Notes: generated from the sequence alone by a model not told the origin. DNA of 64,000 nt from Flavobacteriales bacterium (GCA_947449575.1 CANFRV010000002.1:1-64000), one strand, 5' to 3'; shown: positions 9,311-18,519, counted from the stretch's first letter. Numbers and translations are program-made.

Positions 9311-10360
9311 TTAATTATACATTTTATCATAGTAATCTTGGTATGCACCGTTTGTCACTTTTGAAACCCATTCTTGATTTGACAAGTACCAATCTACCGT
9401 TTTTTCAAGTCCTTGTTCAAATAATATAGAAGGTTTCCACCCAAGCTCTTTTTCTAATTTTGATGCGTCAATAGCGTATCTTGCATCATGTCCTGCACGA
9501 TCCTTCACATACGTAATTAATGTTTCATTTTCACCAGGAGTTCGATTTAGCTTTACATCTAAAATTTGGCATAAATAGCGAACAAGATCAATATTTGTCC
9601 ATTCATTTAGTCCTCCAACATTATAAGACTCGCCTAATTTTCCATTATGAAAAATGACATCAATAGCACTTGCATGATCTTCAACCCACAACCAATCACG
9701 AATATTTTCGCCTTTTCCATAAATTGGAATAGGAATTTTATTGACAATATTATGAATTACCAATGGTATTAATTTCTCAGGAAAATGGTGGCTTCCATAA
9801 TTATTAGAACAATTAGACATTTTAACGGGGAAATCGTAGGTATGAAAAAATGCACGTACAAAATGATCGGATGACGCTTTTGACGCAGAATAAGGGCTTC
9901 TTGGATCATAGGGTGTTATTTCTTCAAATAAACCCTCGGCTCCTAAACTTCCAAATACTTCATCTGTTGAAACATGATGAAAAACATGACCACCCTCTTT
10001 CCAAAATTCCTTTGATACTTGAAGCAAATTTACAGTTCCAACAACATTTGTTAAAACGAATTCCATTGGACCTTCGATTGAACGATCCACATGTGATTCT
10101 GCAGCGAGGTGAATAACATCAGAAATAGTATATTTTTCAAAAACTTCCGTTACGTCTTTTACTGAGCAAATATCACCTTTTACGAATGTGTAATTTTCTT
10201 TTTTTTCCACATCTACGAGGTTTGATAAATTCCCCGCATAGGTTAATTTATCAAAGTTAATGATACGATATTCGGGATATTTATTAACGAATAATCGCAC
10301 AACATGAGAGCCAATAAATCCTGCACCTCCAGTTACTAATATGCTTTTTTTGAAATCCAT
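9311..10360 (-). CDS. rfbB: dTDP-glucose 4,6-dehydratase
   Basis: 349 residues from the ATG at 10360. It converts dTDP-glucose to dTDP-4-keto-6-deoxyglucose, the precursor of rhamnose and other 6-deoxy sugars. Evidence is the NAD-binding TGGAGFIGSH, the active-site region VSTDEVFGSLG, and the catalytic YSASKASSDH with Tyr and Lys. Length and motifs are typical of RmlB. A TTG 15 nt upstream extends the frame but overlaps the preceding gene; the ATG, 2 nt after that gene's stop, is chosen. rmlA and rmlC are not nearby; an RmlD-like reductase lies at 19543-20433. Confidence 0.95.
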   Translation of the reverse strand: MDFKKSILVTGGAGFIGSHVVRLFVNKYPEYRIINFDKLTYAGNLSNLVDVEKKENYTFVKGDICSVKDVTEVFEKYTISDVIHLAAESHVDRSIEGPMEFVLTNVVGTVNLLQVSKEFWKEGGHVFHHVSTDEVFGSLGAEGLFEEITPYDPRSPYSASKASSDHFVRAFFHTYDFPVKMSNCSNNYGSHHFPEKLIPLVIHNIVNKIPIPIYGKGENIRDWLWVEDHASAIDVIFHNGKLGESYNVGGLNEWTNIDLVRYLCQILDVKLNRTPGENETLITYVKDRAGHDARYAIDASKLEKELGWKPSILFEQGLEKTVDWYLSNQEWVSKVTNGAYQDYYDKMYN

Positions 10361-10362
10361 TT

Positions 10363-11667
10363 TTATAAGCTCCAATACTCTAGGTCTTTTATTTTTCCTT
10401 TGAAAATCCCTTTAACATCTACAAAAATTCCTTCTTCATTTTTTAATAATGATTTAAAATTCATTTCTGTCATGTTATTATATTCTTTGTGATTAACAGC
10501 AACAATGATTGCGTCATAGTCATTATTCGCTTTCTCAATTAAAGAAACTCCATACTCTTTTTCCATTTCTGTAGAAGAAGCGTGTGGATCAACAATATCA
10601 ACATGAACAAGGAAAGATTTTAACTCATTAATAACATCAATGACTTTTGAATTTCTAATATCTGAAACATCTTCCTTGAAAGTCGCACCCATTACTAATA
10701 CTTTGGCATCCTGAATATGCTTTCCTTGCGCGATAATTCTTTTTACAGTCTGTTTAGCAATATAAAATCCCATTGAATCATTCACATATCGACCACTAGT
10801 AATCACTTTTGAATGATATCCAGCTTGAGCTGCTTTGTGTGTTAGGTAGTATGGATCCACTCCGATACAATGTCCTCCCACTAATCCTGGAGAAAACTTC
10901 AAAAAATTCCATTTTGTTCCTGCAGCTTCAAGAACATCAAAAGTGTTTATTTTTAGCTTATTAAAAATGATCGACAATTCGTTCATCAACGCTATGTTTA
11001 AGTCTCTTTGCGTATTCTCAATAATTTTTGCTGCCTCCGCAACTTTTATTGTAGTAGCTCTATGAACACCAGCATCAACAACTAATTCATAGGTCTTTGC
11101 AATTTCATCAAGAGAAACAGAACAACAGCCGGAAACGACTTTAATCACATTTTTAAGCGTATGTTCTTTATCACCAGGATTAATTCTTTCTGGAGAATAA
11201 CCGACCATAAAATCTTTTTTGAATATAAGACCAGATTCTTTTTCTAAGACAGGAATACAATCTTCTTCTGTACAACCAGGATAAACGGTTGACTCAAACA
11301 CCACATAATCTCCTTTTTTCAAAACTTTCCCAACAGTTGAACTAGCACCCAGCAATGGAGCAAGATTTGGTAAGTTTGAACCATCTATAGGTGTCGGTAC
11401 CGCTACAATAAAAAACTGAACATCTTTTAAATCATCCAAAGACGTAGTGAATTGAATGTCGCACCCTTCAAAATCTGAGGCGATTAACTCATTACTTGGA
11501 TCAATTTTATTTTTCATTAAATCTACGCGCTCTTGATTGATATCAAAACCGATTACTTTAATTTTTTTTGAGAATTCCAAAGCAATTGGCAAACCAACAT
11601 ACCCCAAACCTATTACAGCAAGAGTAGCTTCTTTTTGTATTAACTTATTGTAAATTGAGTTGCTCAT
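10363..11667 (-). CDS. Nucleotide-sugar 6-dehydrogenase (WbpA/TviB-like, UDP-GlcNAc to UDP-GlcNAcA)
   Basis: 434 residues of the UDP-glucose/GDP-mannose dehydrogenase family. The N-terminal NAD site is VIGLGYVGLPIALEF. The middle has ESTVYPGCTEE, and the catalytic cysteine lies in GLVGGHCIGVDPYYLTHKA. Family members oxidise the C6 hydroxyl of a UDP-sugar twice to the uronic acid. The neighbours (WbpB, WbpD and WbpE types) indicate UDP-GlcNAc as substrate, though the sequence alone does not exclude another hexosamine. It overlaps the 3-dehydrogenase gene upstream by 23 nt and is followed after 2 nt by rfbB. Confidence 0.9.
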   Translation of the reverse strand: MSNSIYNKLIQKEATLAVIGLGYVGLPIALEFSKKIKVIGFDINQERVDLMKNKIDPSNELIASDFEGCDIQFTTSLDDLKDVQFFIVAVPTPIDGSNLPNLAPLLGASSTVGKVLKKGDYVVFESTVYPGCTEEDCIPVLEKESGLIFKKDFMVGYSPERINPGDKEHTLKNVIKVVSGCCSVSLDEIAKTYELVVDAGVHRATTIKVAEAAKIIENTQRDLNIALMNELSIIFNKLKINTFDVLEAAGTKWNFLKFSPGLVGGHCIGVDPYYLTHKAAQAGYHSKVITSGRYVNDSMGFYIAKQTVKRIIAQGKHIQDAKVLVMGATFKEDVSDIRNSKVIDVINELKSFLVHVDIVDPHASSTEMEKEYGVSLIEKANNDYDAIIVAVNHKEYNNMTEMNFKSLLKNEEGIFVDVKGIFKGKIKDLEYWSL

Positions 11668-12676
11668 TTCTTATTTTGTATATTCGTTCTATAATTTCAA
11701 CAACTTTTAAACCTTCTAACGCATTTGTAGTTGCTGTTGTTCTTCCTTTTAATGTATTGATGACATTTTGAATGACATAATTATGGTTTGCCGCAGATCC
11801 TTTGTAAGGACCATAATCATTTGCAGGATTTGAAGCAGCTAAGACAGGCATTTCATAATCCTTAATATTGCAAACTTCTACTTCGTTCATATATTGACCA
11901 CCAATTTTCACACTTCCTTTACTACCAATAATAGTCAAAGAGCTTTCTAAATTTTGATCAGCAACGGAAGTTGAGTAGTTAATACATCCCATTCCACCAT
12001 TGATAAAGTCAAAACTTACTAAACCAGAATCTTCAAAAGTAGTTGATTCTTTGTGGTTAAAATCAGCGAAACGTCCTTGAATATTGTCAATATCACCAAA
12101 AAGCCAGTACATGATATCGATGAAATGAGAAAATTGAGTAAATAATGTCCCCCCATCCAAATCAGGTGTCCCTTTCCAACCTCCTTTTTTGTAATATCTA
12201 TCATCTCGATTCCAGTAGCAGTTTAACTGAACCATAAAAATATCGCCTAAAACTTTATCCTGAACAATTGATTTTATCCACTGAGAAGGTGGAGAATATC
12301 TATTTTGCATGACACAAAATACATTTTTTGACATTTGCAATGATTTGAAAATCACCTTCTCACAATTATCTTTTGATAATCCCATAGGTTTTTCACAAAC
12401 AACATGTTTTTTAGCCTCTAATGCAGCAAGACTTTGTTCGGCATGTAATCCATTAGGCGTGCAAATATTTACTACATCAATCACCAAATCAGATGCTAAA
12501 AGTTCTTCAATACTTTTAAAAAACGGAACATTAAAATGTTCAGCCCCACATTCTTCCTGCGAACGAACATCCACCATTGCTATTAATTCCGCTTCATGTT
12601 CTCTGGCAATCATTTCTGCGTGCCTTTTCCCGATATGGCCTGCTCCAACAACTGCAAATTTTATTTTATTATCCAT
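11645..12676 (-). CDS. Gfo/Idh/MocA oxidoreductase (WbpB/WlbA-like UDP-GlcNAcA 3-dehydrogenase)
   Basis: 343 residues. The N-terminal Rossmann domain starts VVGAGHIGKRHAEM, with the family EKP motif in VCEKPMGLSK. The C-terminal domain contains GGTLFTQFSHFIDIMYWLFGD, typical of the WlbA/WbpB subgroup, which oxidises the C3 hydroxyl of UDP-GlcNAcA to the 3-keto sugar before transamination. The order aminotransferase, decarboxylase, acetyltransferase, this gene and the 6-dehydrogenase supports the assignment. The ATG follows the acetyltransferase stop by 8 nt. Confidence 0.9.
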   Translation of the reverse strand: MDNKIKFAVVGAGHIGKRHAEMIAREHEAELIAMVDVRSQEECGAEHFNVPFFKSIEELLASDLVIDVVNICTPNGLHAEQSLAALEAKKHVVCEKPMGLSKDNCEKVIFKSLQMSKNVFCVMQNRYSPPSQWIKSIVQDKVLGDIFMVQLNCYWNRDDRYYKKGGWKGTPDLDGGTLFTQFSHFIDIMYWLFGDIDNIQGRFADFNHKESTTFEDSGLVSFDFINGGMGCINYSTSVADQNLESSLTIIGSKGSVKIGGQYMNEVEVCNIKDYEMPVLAASNPANDYGPYKGSAANHNYVIQNVINTLKGRTTATTNALEGLKVVEIIERIYKIRNEQLNLQ

Positions 12677-12684
12677 GTTATATA

Positions 12685-13260
12685 TTACTGAGCTATTTTT
12701 TTTACTTCACTATTTTCTAGACAATATCTTTCATTACTTTCTAAACAAATTGCTAGTCCATCAGAGTCAAATTCTAAACGTTGGCCAAATTCACTCATCC
12801 ATCCAATTTGTCTTGCAGGATTACCTACCACTAATGCATATGGTAAAACCGTTTTTGTAACCACTGCGCCTGCACCAATAAAGGCGTATTCACCAATATC
12901 GTGACCACAAACGATCGTGGCATTAGCGCCAATACTTGCACCTTTTCGAACGATTGTTTTAGCGTATTCATTTTTTCTGTTTACTGCACTCCTAGGATTA
13001 ATAACATTTGTAAATACCATCGATGGACCTAAGAAGACATCATCTTCACATTCAACACCCGTATAAATAGAGACATTATTTTGAATTTTCACATTCTTAC
13101 CTAAAATTACACCAGGAGAAACGACAACATTTTGACCAATATTACAACCTTCACCCATTTCACAGTTGGACATAATATGAGAGAAATGCCAAATTTTCGT
13201 TCCTTTCCCTATTATACAGCCTTGATCAACAATAGCTGTTTCATGTGCGAAATATTCCAT
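12685..13260 (-). CDS. Left-handed beta-helix N-acetyltransferase (WbpD/WlbB-like)
   Basis: 191 residues with hexapeptide repeats throughout (for example GCIIGKGTKIW, GCNIGQNVVV, GASIGANATIVCG, YAFIGAGAVVTKTV) and the VGNPARQIGWMSEFG tail of the WbpD/WlbB subgroup. It should acetylate the 3-amino group of UDP-2-acetamido-3-amino-glucuronate using acetyl-CoA, giving UDP-GlcNAc3NAcA. Its ATG overlaps the decarboxylase TAA by one base (TAATG), so the two are probably translationally coupled. Confidence 0.91.
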   Translation of the reverse strand: MEYFAHETAIVDQGCIIGKGTKIWHFSHIMSNCEMGEGCNIGQNVVVSPGVILGKNVKIQNNVSIYTGVECEDDVFLGPSMVFTNVINPRSAVNRKNEYAKTIVRKGASIGANATIVCGHDIGEYAFIGAGAVVTKTVLPYALVVGNPARQIGWMSEFGQRLEFDSDGLAICLESNERYCLENSEVKKIAQ

Positions 13261-14255
13261 TATCGAATTATATATTTTTCAAAATCATTATGTTCTTTCT
13301 TTGTAAGTTCTTCCTGAGATAAACTTTGAAAATATTCATACGTTATTTTCAAGCCTTCGGATCTTCCAATTTTCGGCTGCCAATCTAATAGTTCTCGTGC
13401 TTTTGTAATATCAGGTTGACGCTGCTTTGGGTCATCAACTGGAAGATCATGAAAGACTACTTTTTGATCTGTCCCTGTTAATTTTATTATTTCTTCGGCA
13501 AAGTCCTTAATAGATATTTCGTCAGGATTCCCAATATTTACCGGCATTGAATAATTACTGTGTAATAATCGGAAAATCCCTTCTACTAAATCGTCCACAT
13601 AGCAAAAAGCTCTAGTTTGTGAACCATCGCCAAAAATCGTAATATCTTCACCTCTTAGCGCTTGTCCGATGAAAGCAGGTAAAACACGCCCATCATTTAA
13701 TCTCATTTTAGGACCATACGTATTGAAAATTCGTACAATTCTTGTTTCTATGCCATGAAAAGTATGATAAGCCATTGTAATCGCCTCTTGAAAACGCTTC
13801 GCTTCATCATATACACCTCTTGGACCAACTGGATTTACATTTCCCCAATATTCCTCTGGCTGAGGATGAACACTTGGGTCACCGTAGACTTCAGAAGTAG
13901 AGGCGATAAGTACTCTTGCATTTTTTGCTTTCGCTAAACCAAGACAATTGTGAATCCCTAAGGAACCAACTTTAAGTGTTTGAATTGGAATTTTCAAATA
14001 GTCAATAGGGCTTGCAGGTGATGCGAAGTGAAGTATGTAATCTAATTTTCCCGGAACATGAATAAACTTTGAAACATCGTGGTTATAAAACTCGAAATTT
14101 TCAAGAGGAAATAAATGTTCTATATTTTTTAGTCTACCTGTAATTAAATTATCCATCGCAATGACATGATAATTTTCTTTTATAAAACGGTCACACAAAT
14201 GGGAACCTAAAAACCCTGCTGCACCTGTTATTAAAACCCTTTTCCTTTCCTCCAT
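13260..14255 (-). CDS. UDP-glucuronate decarboxylase (UXS-type SDR)
   Basis: 331 residues of the extended SDR family. The NAD site is [16 protein letters not shown]; the active site has [10 protein letters not shown] and the Tyr/Lys pair in YDEAKRFQE; substrate residues appear in [17 protein letters not shown]. These match UDP-xylose synthase, which converts UDP-glucuronate to UDP-xylose. In this operon it lies between the aminotransferase and acetyltransferase of the diacetamido-uronate pathway, so UDP-xylose is probably co-produced, unless the enzyme acts on a 2,3-diamino uronate instead (speculative). Confidence 0.92.
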   Translation of the reverse strand: MEERKRVLITGAAGFLGSHLCDRFIKENYHVIAMDNLITGRLKNIEHLFPLENFEFYNHDVSKFIHVPGKLDYILHFASPASPIDYLKIPIQTLKVGSLGIHNCLGLAKAKNARVLIASTSEVYGDPSVHPQPEEYWGNVNPVGPRGVYDEAKRFQEAITMAYHTFHGIETRIVRIFNTYGPKMRLNDGRVLPAFIGQALRGEDITIFGDGSQTRAFCYVDDLVEGIFRLLHSNYSMPVNIGNPDEISIKDFAEEIIKLTGTDQKVVFHDLPVDDPKQRQPDITKARELLDWQPKIGRSEGLKITYEYFQSLSQEELTKKEHNDFEKYIIR

Positions 14256-14258
14256 TAG

Positions 14259-15425
14259 TTATAAAGTTTGACTATTTTTTTCAATAACATGCACTTTCAT
14301 ACTTATAAAATCAGCTACCGTTGAGCATATTTTATTTAATTGTTCTTCCGTCATTTCAGTGTGAATGGGTAGAGAAATAACTTTTTCAGTAAGCCAATCT
14401 GTAATAGGTAAAATAGTATTTGAACTATCAAAAACGTCAAACATTTTTTGACGATGTGCGGGAATAGGGTAATAAATCATCGCTGGAATATCTTTTTCAG
14501 CTAAGAAAGCTTTCATTTCATTTCTATCAAGACCTTCCAACTTTAATGTGTATTGATGAAAAACGTGTGTTGATCTATCTGCACGCGCAGGGGTAATGAT
14601 TTGCGGGAATTGACGAAAGAAATTATCATAATGTTCAGCAACTTTTTGACGAGCGTTGTTGTAGTTATCTAATTCTTTCAGTTTTATTCGTAAAACAGCT
14701 GCTTGAATATTATCTAATCTTGAATTACAGCCAACAACATCATGATGATATTGTTTACTTTGTCCGTGATTCGATATCATTTTTAATTTAACTGCTAATT
14801 CATCATCATTTGTAAAAATCGCACCTCCATCACCAAAGCATCCTAAATTTTTAGACGGAAAAAAAGAAGTACAACCAATTTGTCCAATTGTTCCAGTTTT
14901 TACAGTTTTCCCATCTGCCAGTTGATAATCACATCCAATTGCTTGCGCATTATCTTCAATTACAAAGAGATTATGACGTTTGGCAATTTCCATTATTTCA
15001 TTCATTGGCGCAGCTTGTCCATAAAGATGAACCGGCACGATTGCTTTGGTTTTTGATGAAATCGCAGCTTCTATTTTTGTTGCATCAATGCAAAAAGTAT
15101 CAGGATTTACTTCTATGAAAACAGGCTTTAAACCTAACAATGCCATCACTTCAGTCGTAGCTATATATGTAAAAGAAGGTGTTATTACCTCATCGCCAGC
15201 TTTTAACCCTAAGGCCATTAGGGCTATCTGTAAAGCATCGGTGCCATTTGCACATGGAATGACATGTTTCACATCCAGGTATTGTTCCAATTCAGCTTTA
15301 AAACCAGTAACTTCAGGACCATTGATGAATTGAGCATTTTCAATAACATTCAAAATTGCGGAATCAATAATAGGCTTTATCTTTTCATATTGCGAAACAA
15401 GATCAACCATTTGTATTTTTTTCAT
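14259..15425 (-). CDS. PLP-dependent sugar aminotransferase (WbpE/WlbC-like, DegT/DnrJ/EryC1 family)
   Basis: 388 residues. N-terminal MVDLVSQYEKIKP, cofactor region ANGTDALQIALMALGLKAGDEVITP, the Asp-containing FVIEDNAQAIG, and the PLP lysine in SFFPSKNLGCFGDGGA. Family members transaminate keto sugars; the neighbours indicate the 3-keto group of UDP-GlcNAcA, giving the 3-amino sugar. It is the first gene of the seven-gene minus-strand operon, 3 nt before the decarboxylase. The 130-bp leader 15426-15555 carries only a near-consensus -7 box. Confidence 0.91.
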   Translation of the reverse strand: MKKIQMVDLVSQYEKIKPIIDSAILNVIENAQFINGPEVTGFKAELEQYLDVKHVIPCANGTDALQIALMALGLKAGDEVITPSFTYIATTEVMALLGLKPVFIEVNPDTFCIDATKIEAAISSKTKAIVPVHLYGQAAPMNEIMEIAKRHNLFVIEDNAQAIGCDYQLADGKTVKTGTIGQIGCTSFFPSKNLGCFGDGGAIFTNDDELAVKLKMISNHGQSKQYHHDVVGCNSRLDNIQAAVLRIKLKELDNYNNARQKVAEHYDNFFRQFPQIITPARADRSTHVFHQYTLKLEGLDRNEMKAFLAEKDIPAMIYYPIPAHRQKMFDVFDSSNTILPITDWLTEKVISLPIHTEMTEEQLNKICSTVADFISMKVHVIEKNSQTL

Positions 15426-15470
15426 CTTTTTTTCTGTTATTAAAAATTCAAAAACATTCTATCAAGAGGG

Positions 15471-15478
15471 TAAAGATA
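15471..15478 (-). promoter_or_regulatory. Possible -7 box of the nucleotide-sugar operon
   Basis: Minus strand TATCTTTA followed by CCC, one mismatch from TAnnTTTG, 46 nt upstream of the first ATG. The same TATCTTTACCC string occurs on the plus strand at 20453-20463 before an amino-acid permease. No TTG at 19 nt. Confidence 0.35.
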
Positions 15479-15555
15479 TAGAATTCAAATTATATACGTA
15501 AATAATTTATAACTAGATTCTAAAATTATTTTTTTCTCTCCTGAAAAGTAAATGA

Positions 15556-15807
15556 TTATTTGATTTTCGCTTTTTTTTCTGGAACGGGATCGTGCCCATG
15601 CTTCCCCCAGGGATTGCAAGAAGCAATTCTTCTTATACCAAGGTAAAAACCTTTAAAAGGCCCCCAAATATTTATGGCTTCAATCATATACTGCGAGCAG
15701 GTTGGAGTGAATCTGCAATTTGCTGGAAAAATTGGGCTTATTAATAATTGGTATATTTTTACCAAGAGTATTATAGGGAACCCAATTATTTTTTTAATAA
15801 TACTCAT
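15556..15807 (-). CDS. yidD: Membrane protein insertion efficiency factor YidD
   Basis: 83 residues from the ATG at 15807. The family signature is clear: YQLLISPIFPANCRFTPTCSQYMIEA, with the two conserved cysteines, then GFYLGIRRIASCNPWGKHGHDPVP. YidD helps YidC insert inner-membrane proteins. The frame could start at a TTG at 15867, but that adds residues absent from the family and would lie upstream of a TACATTTG box, so the ATG is chosen. It is monocistronic and not next to rnpA or yidC here. Confidence 0.93.
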   Translation of the reverse strand: MSIIKKIIGFPIILLVKIYQLLISPIFPANCRFTPTCSQYMIEAINIWGPFKGFYLGIRRIASCNPWGKHGHDPVPEKKAKIK

Positions 15808-15810
15808 ACA

Positions 15811-15818
15811 CAAATGTA
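15811..15818 (-). promoter_or_regulatory. Candidate -7 box of yidD
   Basis: Minus strand TACATTTG, a full match to TAnnTTTG, only 3 nt before the ATG. No TTG lies at 19 nt. If active, the transcript would start at or next to the start codon. Confidence 0.45.
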
Positions 15819-15944
15819 CATAATAATTTATTTCACTATTGTCTTTCTTTTTTGTTTTCTGCAGCAAGTTTTTCGTGACTTTAATGAAAAGTGGCTTTAC
15901 TATAGTTAATCAACTATTGCCTGTTAATAAAATGTAATATAAAC

Positions 15945-15975
15945 TTGGTTTTTCCATAATTTTTCCTTAAATTTG
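15945..15975 (+). promoter_or_regulatory. Promoter of the lytic transglycosylase gene
   Basis: TTG at 15945-15947, a 20-nt spacer, then TAAATTTG at 15968-15975, matching the Bacteroidota pattern. The predicted start of transcription is about 10 nt before the ATG at 15992. Confidence 0.6.
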
Positions 15976-15991
15976 AGTAAATAATTTTTCT

Positions 15992-16942
15992 ATGCGTCTT
16001 CTCCTTTTTTCTCTAGTAGTATCAGTTTCTGTTTTCTCTCAATCTGCCAAATCATGGGATCATGAAAAAATAGAGGTAAAAGATAATTTGGGCAGTAATG
16101 TTATGATTGGACCAGATGCCATTTTTAAAGATCAATGGCAGGTTTTACCGCAGGCAATGTTTTGGAAACAAATCATGAAACTTTCTCCAGATTCATGCTT
16201 AATTAATGTTGCGGCAACAAGAGATGTATTATTGAAATTGGATTGTAAAAAATGGAATGAACAAACCGAAGTTCAAAAAGGCTTGTTTAAAGACAGTTTA
16301 CGAAAACTAAATAATCTTCTACAGGGCGAACAATTGTTTGTCACTAGCGGAAAAAGCGATTTCTATCTTTTTGATGACGTTTACCCAAGTATTTCCAGAG
16401 GAGTGTCTGCTTTTGAGTTACATGGTGTTGATCCTTGGTATGCACAAGCAATTTTATTAATTGAAAGTCCTGGTCAATTGAAGAAATCATGCGCTGGCGC
16501 CTATGGACCATTTCAATTAATGCCAGGAGTAGCGAGAGCGCAAGGTTTAGTTGTAACCAAAACACTTGACGAGCGCATGGATTTTGACCTTTCTGCTAAA
16601 GGTTCTGCACGGTTGATTAGCCGAATTTGTATTCCCGAAGCAAAAAAAATATTAAATGCACATCATCTTTCTTATAATGAGTCTGATTTATGGTTTAGAT
16701 TATTTGTTATGCATGTGTACCATGCTGGCGCCATGAATGTTCGAGCTGTAGTGGATAAGATTGACCCTAAGGTTGGAAGCCAGGAATTGATAATTAAAAT
16801 GTGGCAAACTTCGGCAGCAGCATTTGGAAATAGTTCTCAAAATTATTCACAATTGGTTTTAGCCTCTCAGCTAATATTAAATGACATGGTATCTGAAAAT
16901 AGTAGGAAATATATTGCTACTGCTTTTGTAGATAAGAAATAA
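15992..16942 (+). CDS. Exported lytic transglycosylase (SLT-like domain)
   Basis: 316 residues with a signal peptide (residues 1-17, ending VSVFSQS). An SLT-type catalytic core lies at about 140-280: the likely catalytic Glu158 in LLIESPGQ, then CAGAYGPFQLMPGVARAQG, the GxxQ/LMP signature of family 1 transglycosylases. The middle LFVMHVYHAGAMNVRAV corresponds to the conserved NAG/YHAG motif. It should cleave glycan strands to 1,6-anhydro-muropeptides in the periplasm. There are no LysM domains, unlike MltD. Confidence 0.87.
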   Translation: MRLLLFSLVVSVSVFSQSAKSWDHEKIEVKDNLGSNVMIGPDAIFKDQWQVLPQAMFWKQIMKLSPDSCLINVAATRDVLLKLDCKKWNEQTEVQKGLFKDSLRKLNNLLQGEQLFVTSGKSDFYLFDDVYPSISRGVSAFELHGVDPWYAQAILLIESPGQLKKSCAGAYGPFQLMPGVARAQGLVVTKTLDERMDFDLSAKGSARLISRICIPEAKKILNAHHLSYNESDLWFRLFVMHVYHAGAMNVRAVVDKIDPKVGSQELIIKMWQTSAAAFGNSSQNYSQLVLASQLILNDMVSENSRKYIATAFVDKK

Positions 16943-16997
16943 TGTTATCGCTTAAATCCTTCATTTTTTAAAAATAATTTCTGCCAATAGAATTTTA

Positions 16998-17036
16998 TAG
17001 GTTTCTTTTTTGTAAATTTATATAAAAACAAACCTA
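16998..17036 (+). terminator. Hairpin between the transglycosylase and DUF2851 genes
   Basis: TAGGTTTCTTTTT at 16998-17010 pairs with AAAAACAAACCTA at 17024-17036 with one mismatch, loop about 13 nt, followed by an A/T run. It could terminate the transglycosylase mRNA, or sit in the DUF2851 leader, as it ends 8 nt before that ATG. Confidence 0.4.
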
Positions 17037-17044
17037 AATTTTTA

Positions 17045-18280
17045 ATGAAAGAAGAATACCTTCACCTAATCTGGAAGCAAAAACGATTGCCTTTTCATCA
17101 AATGAAATTGACAAATGGACAAGAATTTATTTTAAAGAGTTCGGGGAGTCATAATTTAGAGAGTGGTCCCGATTTTTTTGATGGAGAAGTAATAATTGAT
17201 TCCATTCATTGGCGTGGTAATATTGAAATTCATGTAAAATCATCAGATTGGAATTTACACAAACATCAATATGATAATGCCTATGATAATGTTGTCTTAC
17301 ATGTTGTTTTTGAGCACGATATAGAAATAGTTGTGAATGGCAGAGAATTACCAACTTTGGAATTGAAAGGATTTCTACAAAAAGAACACCTTGATAATTA
17401 TCTAAAAAGATCTCCATATGGTTCAACATTTTTGTGTGCTCAAATTCTTCCTGAATTAGACGCAATCTATCTGGAGTCGATGAAGGAAAGAGCTATTTAT
17501 AATCGATTAGATAGAAAAATAAAACTTCTTAATCCCAACCTAGATACTGGAAGTGATTTCGGTCAAATCTTATATTGTCTTCTTGCACAAGCGTTTGGCA
17601 TGAAAGTAAATTCGATTCCTTTTCAAGAATTATCGAATCGAATTCCATTGAAAATTTTGAAACGTGAAAATGAAGAAAATTATTTTACGTTGATTTGTGG
17701 TACAAGCGGATTTTTAGAACAAACGGTCACAGATCAGAAGCACGTGCATAACTGGTATTTTCTTAAAAACAAATACGACCTAAATTCGATGGGGATTCAT
17801 GTTTGGAAAAAAAAAGGATTGAGGCCAAAAGGATTTCCTGAAGTAAGATTATTTCAGTTTTCAGAAGTAGTAAAAAACTTTGATTTTAACACCATTTTCA
17901 CTACTATGGATGTTCCTGAAATGATTGATTATTTTAAGAATATTTTGACGATTACTAGTAAAATTAGTTCAGTTCATGTTGACCCCGGAAAAATAGAGAT
18001 TTCAAATACGACAAAAGAGTCAATAATTTCAAATTCTTTTGTTCCTTTTTTGTGGTGGTTTGGAACCATGAAAAATGATGAAGAAATGAAAGAAAAAGCG
18101 ATCCATATTTTACTTCATTTACAACCTGAAAAAAATACAATTACAACAAAATGGATAAAAATGGGAGTAAAGATTAAAAAAGCGTTTGATAGCCAAGCTT
18201 TATTAGAAATTTATAACGATTTTTGTTCTAGAAAAAAATGTTTATCTTGTGTCGTAGGTGATAAAATAATTAATGGATGA
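17045..18280 (+). CDS. DUF2851 family protein
   Basis: 411 residues matching the Bacteroidota-specific DUF2851 family throughout. The N-terminal hallmark is EEYLHLIWKQKRLP; the middle has SGPDFFDGEVIIDSIHWRGN, GNIEIHVKSSDWNLHKH and DNVVLHVVFEHD; the C-terminus has paired cysteines (CSRKKCLSC). Function is unknown. The conserved W, H, D and E residues in the first 130 residues resemble a nuclease-like or binding domain, but I cannot name a reaction. It overlaps the PspC gene by four bases (ATGA). Confidence 0.88.
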   Translation: MKEEYLHLIWKQKRLPFHQMKLTNGQEFILKSSGSHNLESGPDFFDGEVIIDSIHWRGNIEIHVKSSDWNLHKHQYDNAYDNVVLHVVFEHDIEIVVNGRELPTLELKGFLQKEHLDNYLKRSPYGSTFLCAQILPELDAIYLESMKERAIYNRLDRKIKLLNPNLDTGSDFGQILYCLLAQAFGMKVNSIPFQELSNRIPLKILKRENEENYFTLICGTSGFLEQTVTDQKHVHNWYFLKNKYDLNSMGIHVWKKKGLRPKGFPEVRLFQFSEVVKNFDFNTIFTTMDVPEMIDYFKNILTITSKISSVHVDPGKIEISNTTKESIISNSFVPFLWWFGTMKNDEEMKEKAIHILLHLQPEKNTITTKWIKMGVKIKKAFDSQALLEIYNDFCSRKKCLSCVVGDKIING

Positions 18281-18513
18281 GAACAATTCAAAAAGTGCTA
18301 TTTTTCTTCGAAATGAGATCTTTTGGCGTATGTGAATGGTGGGCTAGAAAGTTGGGGATAAGTTCTTCGAAAGTTAGGATAGGTTTTATTTATGCATCTT
18401 TTATTGCTCTAGGTTCTCCCTTATTTATTTACCTTGGAATGGCTTGGATATTGGAACACAAGCATTATTTTAAATTTCAACGAAAAAGAAGGAAGTCAAT
18501 CTGGGAATTATAA
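18277..18513 (+). CDS. Small PspC-domain membrane protein
   Basis: 78 residues. The PspC pattern is visible: a short amphipathic N-terminus (FGVCEWWARKLGISSSKVRIGF), a single hydrophobic segment (about 35-60), and a basic C-terminal tail. PspC proteins sense inner-membrane stress in proteobacteria; in Bacteroidota many are stand-alone with unknown partners. Coupled by ATGA to DUF2851 and 6 nt before a potassium channel gene. Confidence 0.8.
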   Translation: MRTIQKVLFFFEMRSFGVCEWWARKLGISSSKVRIGFIYASFIALGSPLFIYLGMAWILEHKHYFKFQRKRRKSIWEL

Positions 18514-18519
18514 AGATAT

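Noticed and set aside
15808-15867. Longer YidD from a TTG at 15867
   Set aside because: Extra residues are not part of YidD, and a -7 box lies within the extension.
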